A stretch of 36,085 bases of DNA from Pseudomonadales bacterium (lineage in GTDB: Bacteria; Pseudomonadota; Gammaproteobacteria; Pseudomonadales; Azotimanducaceae), in NCBI GenBank assembly GCA_016763855.1, contig JAESSY010000011.1, positions 1-36,085 on the forward strand. The letters run 5' to 3'. Made by a program: the position numbers and the translations under genes. Of this stretch, positions 28,694 to 36,085 are shown piece by piece; positions within the stretch are counted from its first letter, which is position 1, and every line of letters starts with the position of its first letter. The notes under the pieces were generated by a model. It worked only from the letters and a program-made list of their open reading frames with translations. It did not search any database and had not been told where the DNA came from.

Positions 28694-29529
28694 TTTGCAT
28701 ACAAAACGTTTTGCAGCATCGAGACTCTTGTCATTGGTCCTACGCCGCCCGGTACAGGTGTTATCCAACCCGCCCTCTTTGATGCTTCTTCAAATTCAAC
28801 ATCACCCTTTAATTTTCCATTGGCATCACGGGTGATACCAACATCAATCACCGTAGCGCCAGGCTTGATCCATTCACCTTTGATAAGCCCGGGAATGCCG
28901 ACTGCAGAAATAACGATATCAGCATACCTAACATATTCTTCTGTTTTGTTTGTGAATCGATGAGTCGCAGCAACTGAACAACCTTGTAATAATAATTCTA
29001 ATGCCATGGGTCGGCCAACATGGTTCGAAACACCAATAACGGTAGCATCCATTCCTAAGAGGGAATCATGTGTACGATTTAAAAGCTCCATCACGCCCAT
29101 CGGTGTGCAAGGCCGAAGACCAGGGTGCCTTAATACTAAGCGCCCAACATTATATGGGTGAAATCCATCGACGTCTTTATTTGGGTGAATCGCCTCCATA
29201 ACCGCAAGAGGATCTATATGTTCAGGCAATGGCAATTGAACCAAAATACCATCAATTGTTGGATCGTTATTTAGCGCTTCGATCATCCCTAACAATTCAG
29301 CTTCTGTGGTTGTAGCATTTAAGGAACGTGAATCAGATTTAAATCCAACTTCCTCACAATCCCTACGTTTGCCTCTTACATAGACATTAGACGCCGGATC
29401 ATTGCCAACCAAAATGACAGCTAGGCCAGGGATACGCTCTCCCTTAACTTTCATTTCGTCTACTACCTTCTTTAGATCGTGCCTAATTGATGCTGCAATC
29501 GCTTTTCCATCAATGATTCGTGCTGTCAT
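28675..29529 (-). CDS. folD: Bifunctional methylene-THF dehydrogenase / methenyl-THF cyclohydrolase
   Basis: 284 residues. The cytoplasmic enzyme interconverts 5,10-methylene-THF, methenyl-THF and 10-formyl-THF with NADP. Landmarks: [22 protein letters not shown] (catalytic Lys), [23 protein letters not shown] (conserved DVDG), the cofactor loop [16 protein letters not shown], and the C-terminal [16 protein letters not shown]. The start ATG overlaps the stop of fdhA by 4 bp (29526-29529), so it is translationally coupled to formate dehydrogenase. This placement, rather than a housekeeping context, points to a role in oxidising C1 units; fhs diverges from the same operon. Confidence 0.96.
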   Translation of the reverse strand: MTARIIDGKAIAASIRHDLKKVVDEMKVKGERIPGLAVILVGNDPASNVYVRGKRRDCEEVGFKSDSRSLNATTTEAELLGMIEALNNDPTIDGILVQLPLPEHIDPLAVMEAIHPNKDVDGFHPYNVGRLVLRHPGLRPCTPMGVMELLNRTHDSLLGMDATVIGVSNHVGRPMALELLLQGCSVAATHRFTNKTEEYVRYADIVISAVGIPGLIKGEWIKPGATVIDVGITRDANGKLKGDVEFEEASKRAGWITPVPGGVGPMTRVSMLQNVLYAKQHFHS

Positions 29530-32264
29530 GCGTGGGCTATTTCCTGTTTTTCAATATTGACGGCCACCACTTTGTATTCTGGACAAAGCGTCTCTTCATC
29601 TGTGACATGGCTGGTGACATTATTAACCATCTGTTCTGGAAAGTGAAAGGTTGTAAATACGATACCTGGCTTAATGTTCTCCGATATTTTTGCTTTTAGG
29701 AATACTTCACCCCGGCTAGAAAATAGTCTCGTTCTATCACCATCTATTATGCCTTTTAAGTTTGCCTCACGGGGATTAATTAAAAGTATATCTTCAGACA
29801 CAATTCGTTCATTAAAAGTTCGTCTTGTCATCGTCGAACAATTGTAATGTTGGAGAATTCGACTTGTGGTTAGAATCAAGGGGAATTGGCTGCCATTTTC
29901 TTCTAATTCCGTCGTTTCAGCCCAGTCAAAATAGTGGAATTTACCCTTACCTCGCTTGAAGCTCTCATCATGTAAAATTTTAGTATCTTCGCCACCAGCG
30001 AGTATGGGCCATTGTTTTCCATTATCACCCAAATTATCCCATGTCGCACCAATGAAGAAAGGCACAACATCTGCCACTTCCTTTAGCATTTCTACCGCAT
30101 CAAAGTCAGCCTGCGGGTAACCCATACGATTCATTACATCAATGATAATTTGGCCATCAAGTTTTGTACCGACCAACGGAGGGACAGCCGCTTGAACACG
30201 TTGGACACGCCTTTCACCATTGGTGAAGGTGCCACTTTTTTCTAGAAAGGAAGTACCGGGTAATATAACATCGGCTAGTTTCGCTGTTTCAGAAAAAAAG
30301 ATTTCCTGAACGACTAACAAATCAAGATTACTCAGAGCTTTGACTACATGTTTTGTATTTGGATCTGTTTGGGCAACATCCTCACCCATAATCCACATTG
30401 CTTTTAAGTCACCATTTAGTGCAGCATCAAACATTTCCGGTATTTTAAGGCCAGTCGTTATCGGTGATTTTACGCCATATTTATCTTCATAATATTGCAT
30501 GTTTTCAGGCTCAGACATCGGTAAATAACCCGCACCTTGGTGAGGCTGACAGCCCATATCCGCCGCACCTTGAACATTATTTTGCCCACGCAAAGGATTA
30601 ACACCAACACCGGGGCGCCCAATATTGCCTGTTAACATCGCAAGGTTAGCAATCAACATAACAGTTTTCGAACCCTGACTATGCTCTGTCACACCCAGCC
30701 CATGAAATGACATGGCATTGTTTGCACTGGCATAGGCAATAGCAGCAGACTCTACCAGTTCAGGATCAAGCCCCGCGATTTCACAAAGCACCAAAGGATC
30801 CAACTTTAGTATTTTCTCAAGAAATTCTTCGTAACCTTCACACCGAGAATCAATAAACGGCTTGTCTAACAAATCATTCTTGACAATGTAGTAGAGAATG
30901 GCATTGAATACCGCGACATTTGTACCTGGCTTCAATTGCAAATGATAATTCGCTAAACGTGCGAGTTCTGTGACGACCGGATCAATGACGATTAAGATCT
31001 TGCCAGACATTGCTCGCTGTTTTATTTTCGCTCCTGTGACAGGGTGAGCAGCTGTTGGATTTGCACCAGTGACTAAAATTACATCTGTATAAGCCAAATC
31101 TGCAATAGAATTTGTTGCAGCGCCTGTACCGAAACTTTGTTGCATACCAAACGCAGTGGGTGAATGGCAAACTCGCGCACAGCAATCTATATTGTTTGTT
31201 CCGCAGACCGCTCTAATAAATTTTTGCATTAAAAAGTTTTCTTCATTAGTGCAACGAGATGATGAAATGCCGGCTATTGCATCACCGCCATTTTCAGCTT
31301 TGATTTTTTGTAGCTTTGTCACGATAAATTTATAAGCTTCATCCCAACTCACACTTTCGAATTCACCATCTTTCTTAATAAGTGGCGTCGTTAATCTGTC
31401 AGGGTGATTATAGAATCGGAAGGCATATCGCCCCATCAAACAAGTATGGCCTTGATTTACTTCTGCATCCAGAGGTGCTCGAATCGACAATACGCGGTTG
31501 TCTTTGACTGAGACATCTAAATTGCAACCCACACCACAGTAAGAACATATCGTTCTAACAACTTTATCGGCCTCCTTAGATTTAGATTGAAAGACATCGC
31601 TTATCGCGGCAGTTGGACACGTATCTGCACAGGCTCCACAGGATACACAAGAACTATCACCAAACAACATATTGTCATCTGTGATGATCTTGGAATCAAA
31701 TCCCCGACTAGACATTGACAGCACAAACTCTCCTTGGATTTCATCACAAGCTCTGACGCAGCGAGAACAGTTAATACATTTAGATAAATCCATTCTCATG
31801 TAAGGATGGGAACTGTCCTTTTCTCTATCAAGGTGAGTTTTCGGTTGCCAGTATCGGACATCACGAATACCAACACTCGCAGCAACATCTTGTAGCTGGC
31901 AATTGCCATTCACTTCACAAGTCAGGCAATCAAGGGGATGATCAGTGAGAACCAATTCGATAATATTACGCCGTAGTTTTTGTACCTTCGGAGTGCTGGT
32001 ATATATATGCATACCTTCGCTAATGGGCGTGTGGCACGAAGCCATTGTCTTAGTACCACCATCTGCGGTCAACGCAACATCAACGGAGCAAACTCTACAT
32101 GCACCGAAGGGCATGAGCCTTGGATCGTCACAGAGAGTAGGTATCCGATTACTGAGTTTATGTCTACGAGCAAAGGCTAGTATAGTTTCATCATCTTGAA
32201 TAGAGAGTGCTTGACCATCTAGCCATGCTAACTTTTGAGCTAAATCCAAACTTTGTTCACTCAT
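29526..32264 (-). CDS. fdhA: NAD-dependent formate dehydrogenase, alpha (Mo/W) subunit
   Basis: 912 residues of a cytoplasmic molybdopterin enzyme oxidising formate to CO2. The NuoG-like N-terminus holds a 2Fe-2S site ([22 protein letters not shown]), an N-terminal His/Cys 4Fe-4S site ([15 protein letters not shown]), and two ferredoxin-type clusters ([11 protein letters not shown] and [11 protein letters not shown]). The catalytic part starts with [12 protein letters not shown] (4Fe-4S) and carries [12 protein letters not shown], whose Cys near residue 365 is the expected metal ligand; no selenocysteine is needed. The C-terminal molybdopterin-binding domain includes [13 protein letters not shown]. 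It overlaps fdhB upstream and folD downstream by 4 bp each. Mo versus W cannot be told from sequence. Confidence 0.94.
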   Translation of the reverse strand: MSEQSLDLAQKLAWLDGQALSIQDDETILAFARRHKLSNRIPTLCDDPRLMPFGACRVCSVDVALTADGGTKTMASCHTPISEGMHIYTSTPKVQKLRRNIIELVLTDHPLDCLTCEVNGNCQLQDVAASVGIRDVRYWQPKTHLDREKDSSHPYMRMDLSKCINCSRCVRACDEIQGEFVLSMSSRGFDSKIITDDNMLFGDSSCVSCGACADTCPTAAISDVFQSKSKEADKVVRTICSYCGVGCNLDVSVKDNRVLSIRAPLDAEVNQGHTCLMGRYAFRFYNHPDRLTTPLIKKDGEFESVSWDEAYKFIVTKLQKIKAENGGDAIAGISSSRCTNEENFLMQKFIRAVCGTNNIDCCARVCHSPTAFGMQQSFGTGAATNSIADLAYTDVILVTGANPTAAHPVTGAKIKQRAMSGKILIVIDPVVTELARLANYHLQLKPGTNVAVFNAILYYIVKNDLLDKPFIDSRCEGYEEFLEKILKLDPLVLCEIAGLDPELVESAAIAYASANNAMSFHGLGVTEHSQGSKTVMLIANLAMLTGNIGRPGVGVNPLRGQNNVQGAADMGCQPHQGAGYLPMSEPENMQYYEDKYGVKSPITTGLKIPEMFDAALNGDLKAMWIMGEDVAQTDPNTKHVVKALSNLDLLVVQEIFFSETAKLADVILPGTSFLEKSGTFTNGERRVQRVQAAVPPLVGTKLDGQIIIDVMNRMGYPQADFDAVEMLKEVADVVPFFIGATWDNLGDNGKQWPILAGGEDTKILHDESFKRGKGKFHYFDWAETTELEENGSQFPLILTTSRILQHYNCSTMTRRTFNERIVSEDILLINPREANLKGIIDGDRTRLFSSRGEVFLKAKISENIKPGIVFTTFHFPEQMVNNVTSHVTDEETLCPEYKVVAVNIEKQEIAHA

Positions 32265-33946
32265 GATAGATCCCTCAAGCTAATTCTCTCTTGAACGGGC
32301 TGAAAATAGGCTGACAATTCTGCTTCAAAATATTGCAAGGCATTCTTAATCGGTAAAGGTAAGCCTCCGCCTAATGCACACAACGACCCTTGCTCTAAAG
32401 TATCCAACAAATCATTCAACAGATCTCTATCCATCAATCTTTTTTCAGTTATCGCAGCAGTAAACATTTCTTTACCTCGGACTGAACCAATTCTACAGGG
32501 AAAGCACTTTCCACAACTTTCTGCAGCAGTAAATTCAAATAGATGCGCTAAAAACTTAACCATTGGAAAAGTCTCAGGTACGCAAACGATGCTGGCATGA
32601 CCTAGCAGAAACCCTGCATTATCAAAGGTTTCGTAATCGAGGGTAAGTGTCTCTATTTTTGACACTGGCACAAGACCTCCAAGTGGACCACCAATATGAA
32701 GTGCTTTTGTTTCCTGCTTGAAACCACCTCCATGGGTGTGGATTAGCGCTGATAGCGGCATGCCCATTTCAACTTCTAACAGGCCGGGGTTTACAAATCC
32801 AGCATCGAGAGAAACCAATTTTGTACCACAACTCGCTGCGGAACCCATCGCTGCATAAGCATCACCACCTCTAACTAATATTTGTTCAATCGCAGCAAAG
32901 GATTCTACGTTATTGAGTACGGTAGGTTTTTTATATAAGCCCTCGTTTGTCGGGAACGGCGGTCGAACGTCAACCTCTGGGCGGCGTCCTTCAATCGATG
33001 CAATTAAGGCTGTTTCTTCTCCGCAAATATAAGCACCAGCACCCTTTACGACCTTAATATCAAAATCGAATCCTGAATTCAGAATATTTAACCCTAAAAG
33101 CCCTCCGTGACGAAGGGCAGATAATGTATCTAAAATGATCCTAATGGAATCAGGATACTCTGCGCGGATATAAATCACACCTTCTTTGCTACCGATAATC
33201 CAGCCCGCAACCAACATGCCAAAAATAACCCGCTGGGCTTGTTGTTCCATCAAGTATCTATCGGAAAAGGCGCCGGGGTCACCCTCATCCGCATTACAGA
33301 CAACATATTTAATATCGCTCTCAACCAAGAGACAGGACTCCCACTTGATGCCTGTAGGGAAGCCAGCGCCACCTCTGCCTCGCAAGCCGGATTTTTTAAT
33401 TTCTGTCAAGGAATCTAATGTCGTCCTAGAAAACAAGGTTGATAAAGCATCAGAAAATTGCTCTAGAGAATCAAAATCTTGGCCCGTTAGAAACTGCGTT
33501 CTACTGACACAGCGCACATTCATCCCGCTTTGATCTCGGGAGGACTTTTCAGTGTGGGACCCACCTTTAAGTAAATCAGACAAGGGCCTGTTTACGTCTT
33601 TTCCCGAGAAATTTTGGCCCGCATAGTGAAAAGCATTAGCTTCGTAGCAGTGTCCTAAACAAATCATGGACCCGACCTTATCTTCACCTAATTGTGATGC
33701 AAGGCTTGCTCTGGTCTCTTCCATATTCCCAGAACACATGCAGGCTGTTCCTTCACACACCCATGCGGCTTTACCTTGATGCTTAGCATCTAGAAACTCA
33801 TAAAAAGACTCACTGCCCTCTATAGTGCTTTTCCCAACAAGAAAGTGATCTGCTAGCGCAGCAGTTTCGCCCCCTACTTTTATTTTTTCAAAGAGGTTGT
33901 CAGCAAGGCCTTTGCGACCTAATAATTTACTGATATTTTTTGACAT
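32261..33946 (-). CDS. fdhB: NAD-dependent formate dehydrogenase, beta subunit (NuoE-NuoF fusion)
   Basis: 561 residues from ATG 33946 (TAAGG-type ribosome site; the frame is open further upstream to 34114 but without family similarity). Residues about 60-130 are a thioredoxin-like NuoE domain with four Cys (VCEGTAC and ICLGHC) for 2Fe-2S. The rest is NuoF-like: GLRGRGGAGFPTGIKWE and CNADEGDPGAFSDR for FMN, GAGAYICGEETALIASIEG for NADH, and ESCGKCFPCRIG with a later Cys for 4Fe-4S. It passes electrons from the alpha subunit to NAD. The fused two-subunit layout matches the FDH1 type known from Methylobacterium rather than the FdsGBA type with separate subunits. The frame overlaps fdhA by 4 bp. 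Confidence 0.93.
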   Translation of the reverse strand: MSKNISKLLGRKGLADNLFEKIKVGGETAALADHFLVGKSTIEGSESFYEFLDAKHQGKAAWVCEGTACMCSGNMEETRASLASQLGEDKVGSMICLGHCYEANAFHYAGQNFSGKDVNRPLSDLLKGGSHTEKSSRDQSGMNVRCVSRTQFLTGQDFDSLEQFSDALSTLFSRTTLDSLTEIKKSGLRGRGGAGFPTGIKWESCLLVESDIKYVVCNADEGDPGAFSDRYLMEQQAQRVIFGMLVAGWIIGSKEGVIYIRAEYPDSIRIILDTLSALRHGGLLGLNILNSGFDFDIKVVKGAGAYICGEETALIASIEGRRPEVDVRPPFPTNEGLYKKPTVLNNVESFAAIEQILVRGGDAYAAMGSAASCGTKLVSLDAGFVNPGLLEVEMGMPLSALIHTHGGGFKQETKALHIGGPLGGLVPVSKIETLTLDYETFDNAGFLLGHASIVCVPETFPMVKFLAHLFEFTAAESCGKCFPCRIGSVRGKEMFTAAITEKRLMDRDLLNDLLDTLEQGSLCALGGGLPLPIKNALQYFEAELSAYFQPVQERISLRDLS

Positions 33947-34251
33947 GCAAGATACCTTACAAACTATTAGCTTCGAAGCCCGGGGCCATAGGCTCTGGGA
34001 TAAAAACGTAGAAGTCGTAATCATTTTCTGCCTATCATAATACCTTGTATCAAACCCAATATTCCAATCACGGTATCTTAAGTTTTTGTCGCGACCGCAT
34101 TTAGCACCGTTCACTGCTGGGAGAATGATCGAAGTATTTTTTACAGTTTTTCACCGTTGTCTTGTTATGAACTGACTAAGAAGGCCTGAAAATTCCTAAG
34201 TTGCTACAATGAATTCACCATAAACCACTGTAAACTAAGGGGACAGTACCC
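33947..34251. other. Divergent promoter region between formate dehydrogenase operon and fhs
   Basis: 305 bases. For fhs, TACAAT at 34205-34210 is a candidate -10 and AAGGGGA at 34237-34243 the ribosome site. For fdhB, the open frame up to 34114 shows no recognisable protein and is probably leader. No FNR/DNR box or riboswitch-like structure is evident. Confidence 0.45.
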
Positions 34252-35946
34252 ATGTCTGATACAGACAAAAAAGAATTTCTTTCAGATCTTGAGATTGCAG
34301 CCAAAGCAGATAAGAAACCAATACGTGAAGTAGCAAGTAAGATGGGCATCTCGCCTGAAGCGTTAATTCCCTACGGTCATGACAAAGCAAAAATTAGTTA
34401 CCCATTTTTAGAAAGCTTGGATGACATGCAGGATGGCAAGCTAATTCTGGTTACAGCGATTTCACCCACGCCTGCAGGTGAAGGAAAGACCACAACTACC
34501 GTGGGTCTAGGGGACGGATTATGTGCACTCGGAAAGAAAGCGATGATTTGTTTGCGTGAACCCAGTCTAGGGCCATGCTTTGGTATGAAAGGTGGTGCAG
34601 CAGGCGGGGGTTATGCACAGGTTATCCCAATGGCAGACATCAATCTTCATTTTACAGGTGACTTCCATGCAATAGGGGCTGCTCACAATTTGCTCTCAGC
34701 GATTATAGACAATCATATTCATTGGGATAACGATCTTGATCTCGATCCTCGCCGCATTACTTGGCGAAGAGTTGTTGATATGAATGATAGATCTCTGCGG
34801 GATATTATTTGCGGTCTTGGTGGACATGCCAATGGCATCCCAAGACAATCTGGTTTTGATATCACCGTTGCCTCAGAAGTCATGGCAATTTTCTGTCTCG
34901 CTACTGACCTACAAGATCTGGAAAAGAGAATAGGCAATATTACAGTTGGATACACCCGTAGACGTGTCCCAGTTATGGTTAAAGAACTCAAAGCTGAAGG
35001 TGCCATGACGGCACTACTACGGGATGCCTTCCAACCAAATATTGTCCAGACACTTGAGAATAATCCTGCCTTAATGCACGGTGGCCCTTTTGCTAATATT
35101 GCACATGGCTGTAACTCAGTCATTGCAACAAAGACTGCGCTAAAACTCGCGGACTATGTTGTCACAGAAGCTGGCTTCGGTGCCGACCTCGGCGCAGAAA
35201 AGTTTTTTGATATTAAGTGTCGAAAGGCTGATTTACAACCCGATGCAGTCGTCATTGTTGCGACGACCCGCGCACTTAAAATGCACGGTGGCGTGACAAA
35301 ATCAGATCTAAAAAAAGAAAATATAAAGGCGGTACTTGCAGGTTGCAGCAATCTGGGTCGACACATACGAAACATCGGTCAATTTGGTGTGCCGCTCACT
35401 GTCGCCATTAATGAGTTTAGTAGCGATACCCATGCTGAGCATCAAGCCATTAAAGACTTCTGCCAGGAATTTAATGTTGAATGTATCGTTGCCCGTCATT
35501 GGGAATACGGTGGTAACGGCGCGAAAGAACTTGCAGAGCATGTATTAAATGTGATCGGACATAATAAGTCACAGTTCCGAACTTTGTACAACAGCAACAT
35601 GAGCCTTTGGGGTAAAACCAGACACATAGCAAGAACAATTTATGGTGCTGAGGATATTATTGCTGACAAAAAAATCAGGGCGCAATTCAAACGTTTCGAA
35701 AAAGAAGGATATGGACACTATCCCATCTGCATAGCGAAGACTCAATATAGCTTCTCAACAGACCCGCAATTATTAGGTGCACCAACGGGTCATGAAGTCC
35801 CCATTCGTGAAATCAGACTCTCAACAGGTGCTGAGTTTCTTGTGGTGGTTTGTGGAGAGATTATGACCATGCCAGGTTTACCCAGAAAGCCCGCATCGGA
35901 AGGTATCAGTGTGGATGCTGACAAACAAATCGTAGGCTTGTTTTAG
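34252..35946 (+). CDS. fhs: Formate-tetrahydrofolate ligase (10-formyl-THF synthetase)
   Basis: 564 residues, full length for the family. It joins formate and THF with ATP to 10-formyl-THF, or runs in reverse to release formate with ATP gain. The P-loop-like ATP site [18 protein letters not shown] is at residues 69-86. Also typical are [57 protein letters not shown] and [14 protein letters not shown]. The C-terminal end is [18 protein letters not shown]. Divergent from fdhB-fdhA-folD; with FolD and formate dehydrogenase it completes a folate route from methylene-THF to CO2. Possible direction here is oxidative, but biosynthetic use of formate is equally possible from sequence. Confidence 0.97.
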   Translation: MSDTDKKEFLSDLEIAAKADKKPIREVASKMGISPEALIPYGHDKAKISYPFLESLDDMQDGKLILVTAISPTPAGEGKTTTTVGLGDGLCALGKKAMICLREPSLGPCFGMKGGAAGGGYAQVIPMADINLHFTGDFHAIGAAHNLLSAIIDNHIHWDNDLDLDPRRITWRRVVDMNDRSLRDIICGLGGHANGIPRQSGFDITVASEVMAIFCLATDLQDLEKRIGNITVGYTRRRVPVMVKELKAEGAMTALLRDAFQPNIVQTLENNPALMHGGPFANIAHGCNSVIATKTALKLADYVVTEAGFGADLGAEKFFDIKCRKADLQPDAVVIVATTRALKMHGGVTKSDLKKENIKAVLAGCSNLGRHIRNIGQFGVPLTVAINEFSSDTHAEHQAIKDFCQEFNVECIVARHWEYGGNGAKELAEHVLNVIGHNKSQFRTLYNSNMSLWGKTRHIARTIYGAEDIIADKKIRAQFKRFEKEGYGHYPICIAKTQYSFSTDPQLLGAPTGHEVPIREIRLSTGAEFLVVVCGEIMTMPGLPRKPASEGISVDADKQIVGLF

Positions 35947-35992
35947 AGCGAGACAGGGTCTTTAATGTAGTTTTAAAAAATCAGAGAATAAA

Positions 35993-36085
35993 TTGAATAA
36001 AGGCCCGAGACATTTATATATCACTATCGAAGGATCGGCAGGCGAACTTCGAGATGATGCTGTGACGATAGAAGAGCCTATTGAG
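35993..36085 (+). CDS. fdhD: Probable FdhD (formate dehydrogenase accessory sulfurtransferase), 5' part only
   Basis: The window ends 31 codons into this frame. It must start at TTG 35993 because no other start follows the in-frame TAA at 35963. The segment ELRDDAVTIEEPIE matches the EEPLEIR-type opening of FdhD proteins, which transfer sulfur to the molybdopterin cofactor of formate dehydrogenase. The setting next to fhs and the formate dehydrogenase operon supports this, but 31 residues are too few to be certain. Confidence 0.55.
   Translation, partial: MNKGPRHLYITIEGSAGELRDDAVTIEEPIE

Noticed and set aside
33947-34114. 56-codon N-terminal extension of fdhB
   Set aside because: No similarity to the NuoE domain, and a better ribosome site and family-like start lie at 33946.

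Overview
The window looks like the chromosome of a Gram-negative gammaproteobacterium of marine or aquatic type. The base composition is moderately AT-rich. It encodes lipoproteins, RND efflux, porins and a TonB-dependent receptor, a CYP153-type P450, a TIGR02647-type small protein (a family I associate with gammaproteobacteria) and FNR/DNR-type anaerobic promoters. The lineage is an inference from gene content. I see no rRNA, tRNA, CRISPR, phage or transposase genes.

Layout. (1) 1-6000: a truncated porin, then a divergent efflux locus. A MarR regulator (TTG start, strong ribosome site) faces a leftward operon of a 62-residue unknown protein, a periplasmic adaptor lipoprotein and an RND pump. 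A 16-bp perfect palindrome lies between the two arms. The RND gene is split into two reading frames by an apparent one-base deletion. (2) 6050-12280: leftward lipid and envelope genes, comprising two acyl-CoA dehydrogenases, a zinc-independent NADP-dependent oxidoreductase and a large membrane sulfatase-superfamily protein. (3) 12270-18160: a glyoxalase II gene interrupted by one in-frame TAA, a CYP153-like P450, a TIGR02647-type protein, a DUF3313-type lipoprotein, a secreted SdsA-type alkylsulfatase and a RidA protein. Alkane or fatty-acyl and surfactant oxidation is a plausible shared theme.

(4) 18390-26480: a compact NO-forming and NO-consuming block. A quinol-dependent NO reductase (norZ type), cytochrome cd1 nitrite reductase (nirS), a TonB-dependent receptor and a 409-residue outer-membrane porin all lie on the plus strand. 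norZ, nirS and the porin each have a TTGAY-N4-RTCAA box with a -10-like hexamer at the spacing of a class II FNR/CRP promoter, so they look like one anaerobic or NO-responsive regulon. The porin is the least expected member. No heme d1 synthesis genes, electron donor cytochrome or regulator are present here. Between norZ and nirS lies a 36-codon ORF with a convincing signal peptide that may be a frameshifted small secreted protein.

(5) 26940-36085: a C1 oxidation block. A GMC (choline-dehydrogenase-like) oxidoreductase, frameshifted near its 5' end, converges on a tightly coupled leftward operon of fdhB (NuoE-NuoF fusion), fdhA (NuoG-like plus Mo/W formate dehydrogenase) and folD, joined by 4-bp overlaps. 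Diverging from it are fhs and the start of a probable fdhD. Together these enzymes would convert methylene-THF through formyl-THF and formate to CO2 with NADH and ATP yield.

Three otherwise intact genes carry single-base lesions (RND pump, glyoxalase II, GMC oxidase). Either this is real gene decay or the underlying sequence has base errors. Raw reads would settle that, and it affects how the rest is read.
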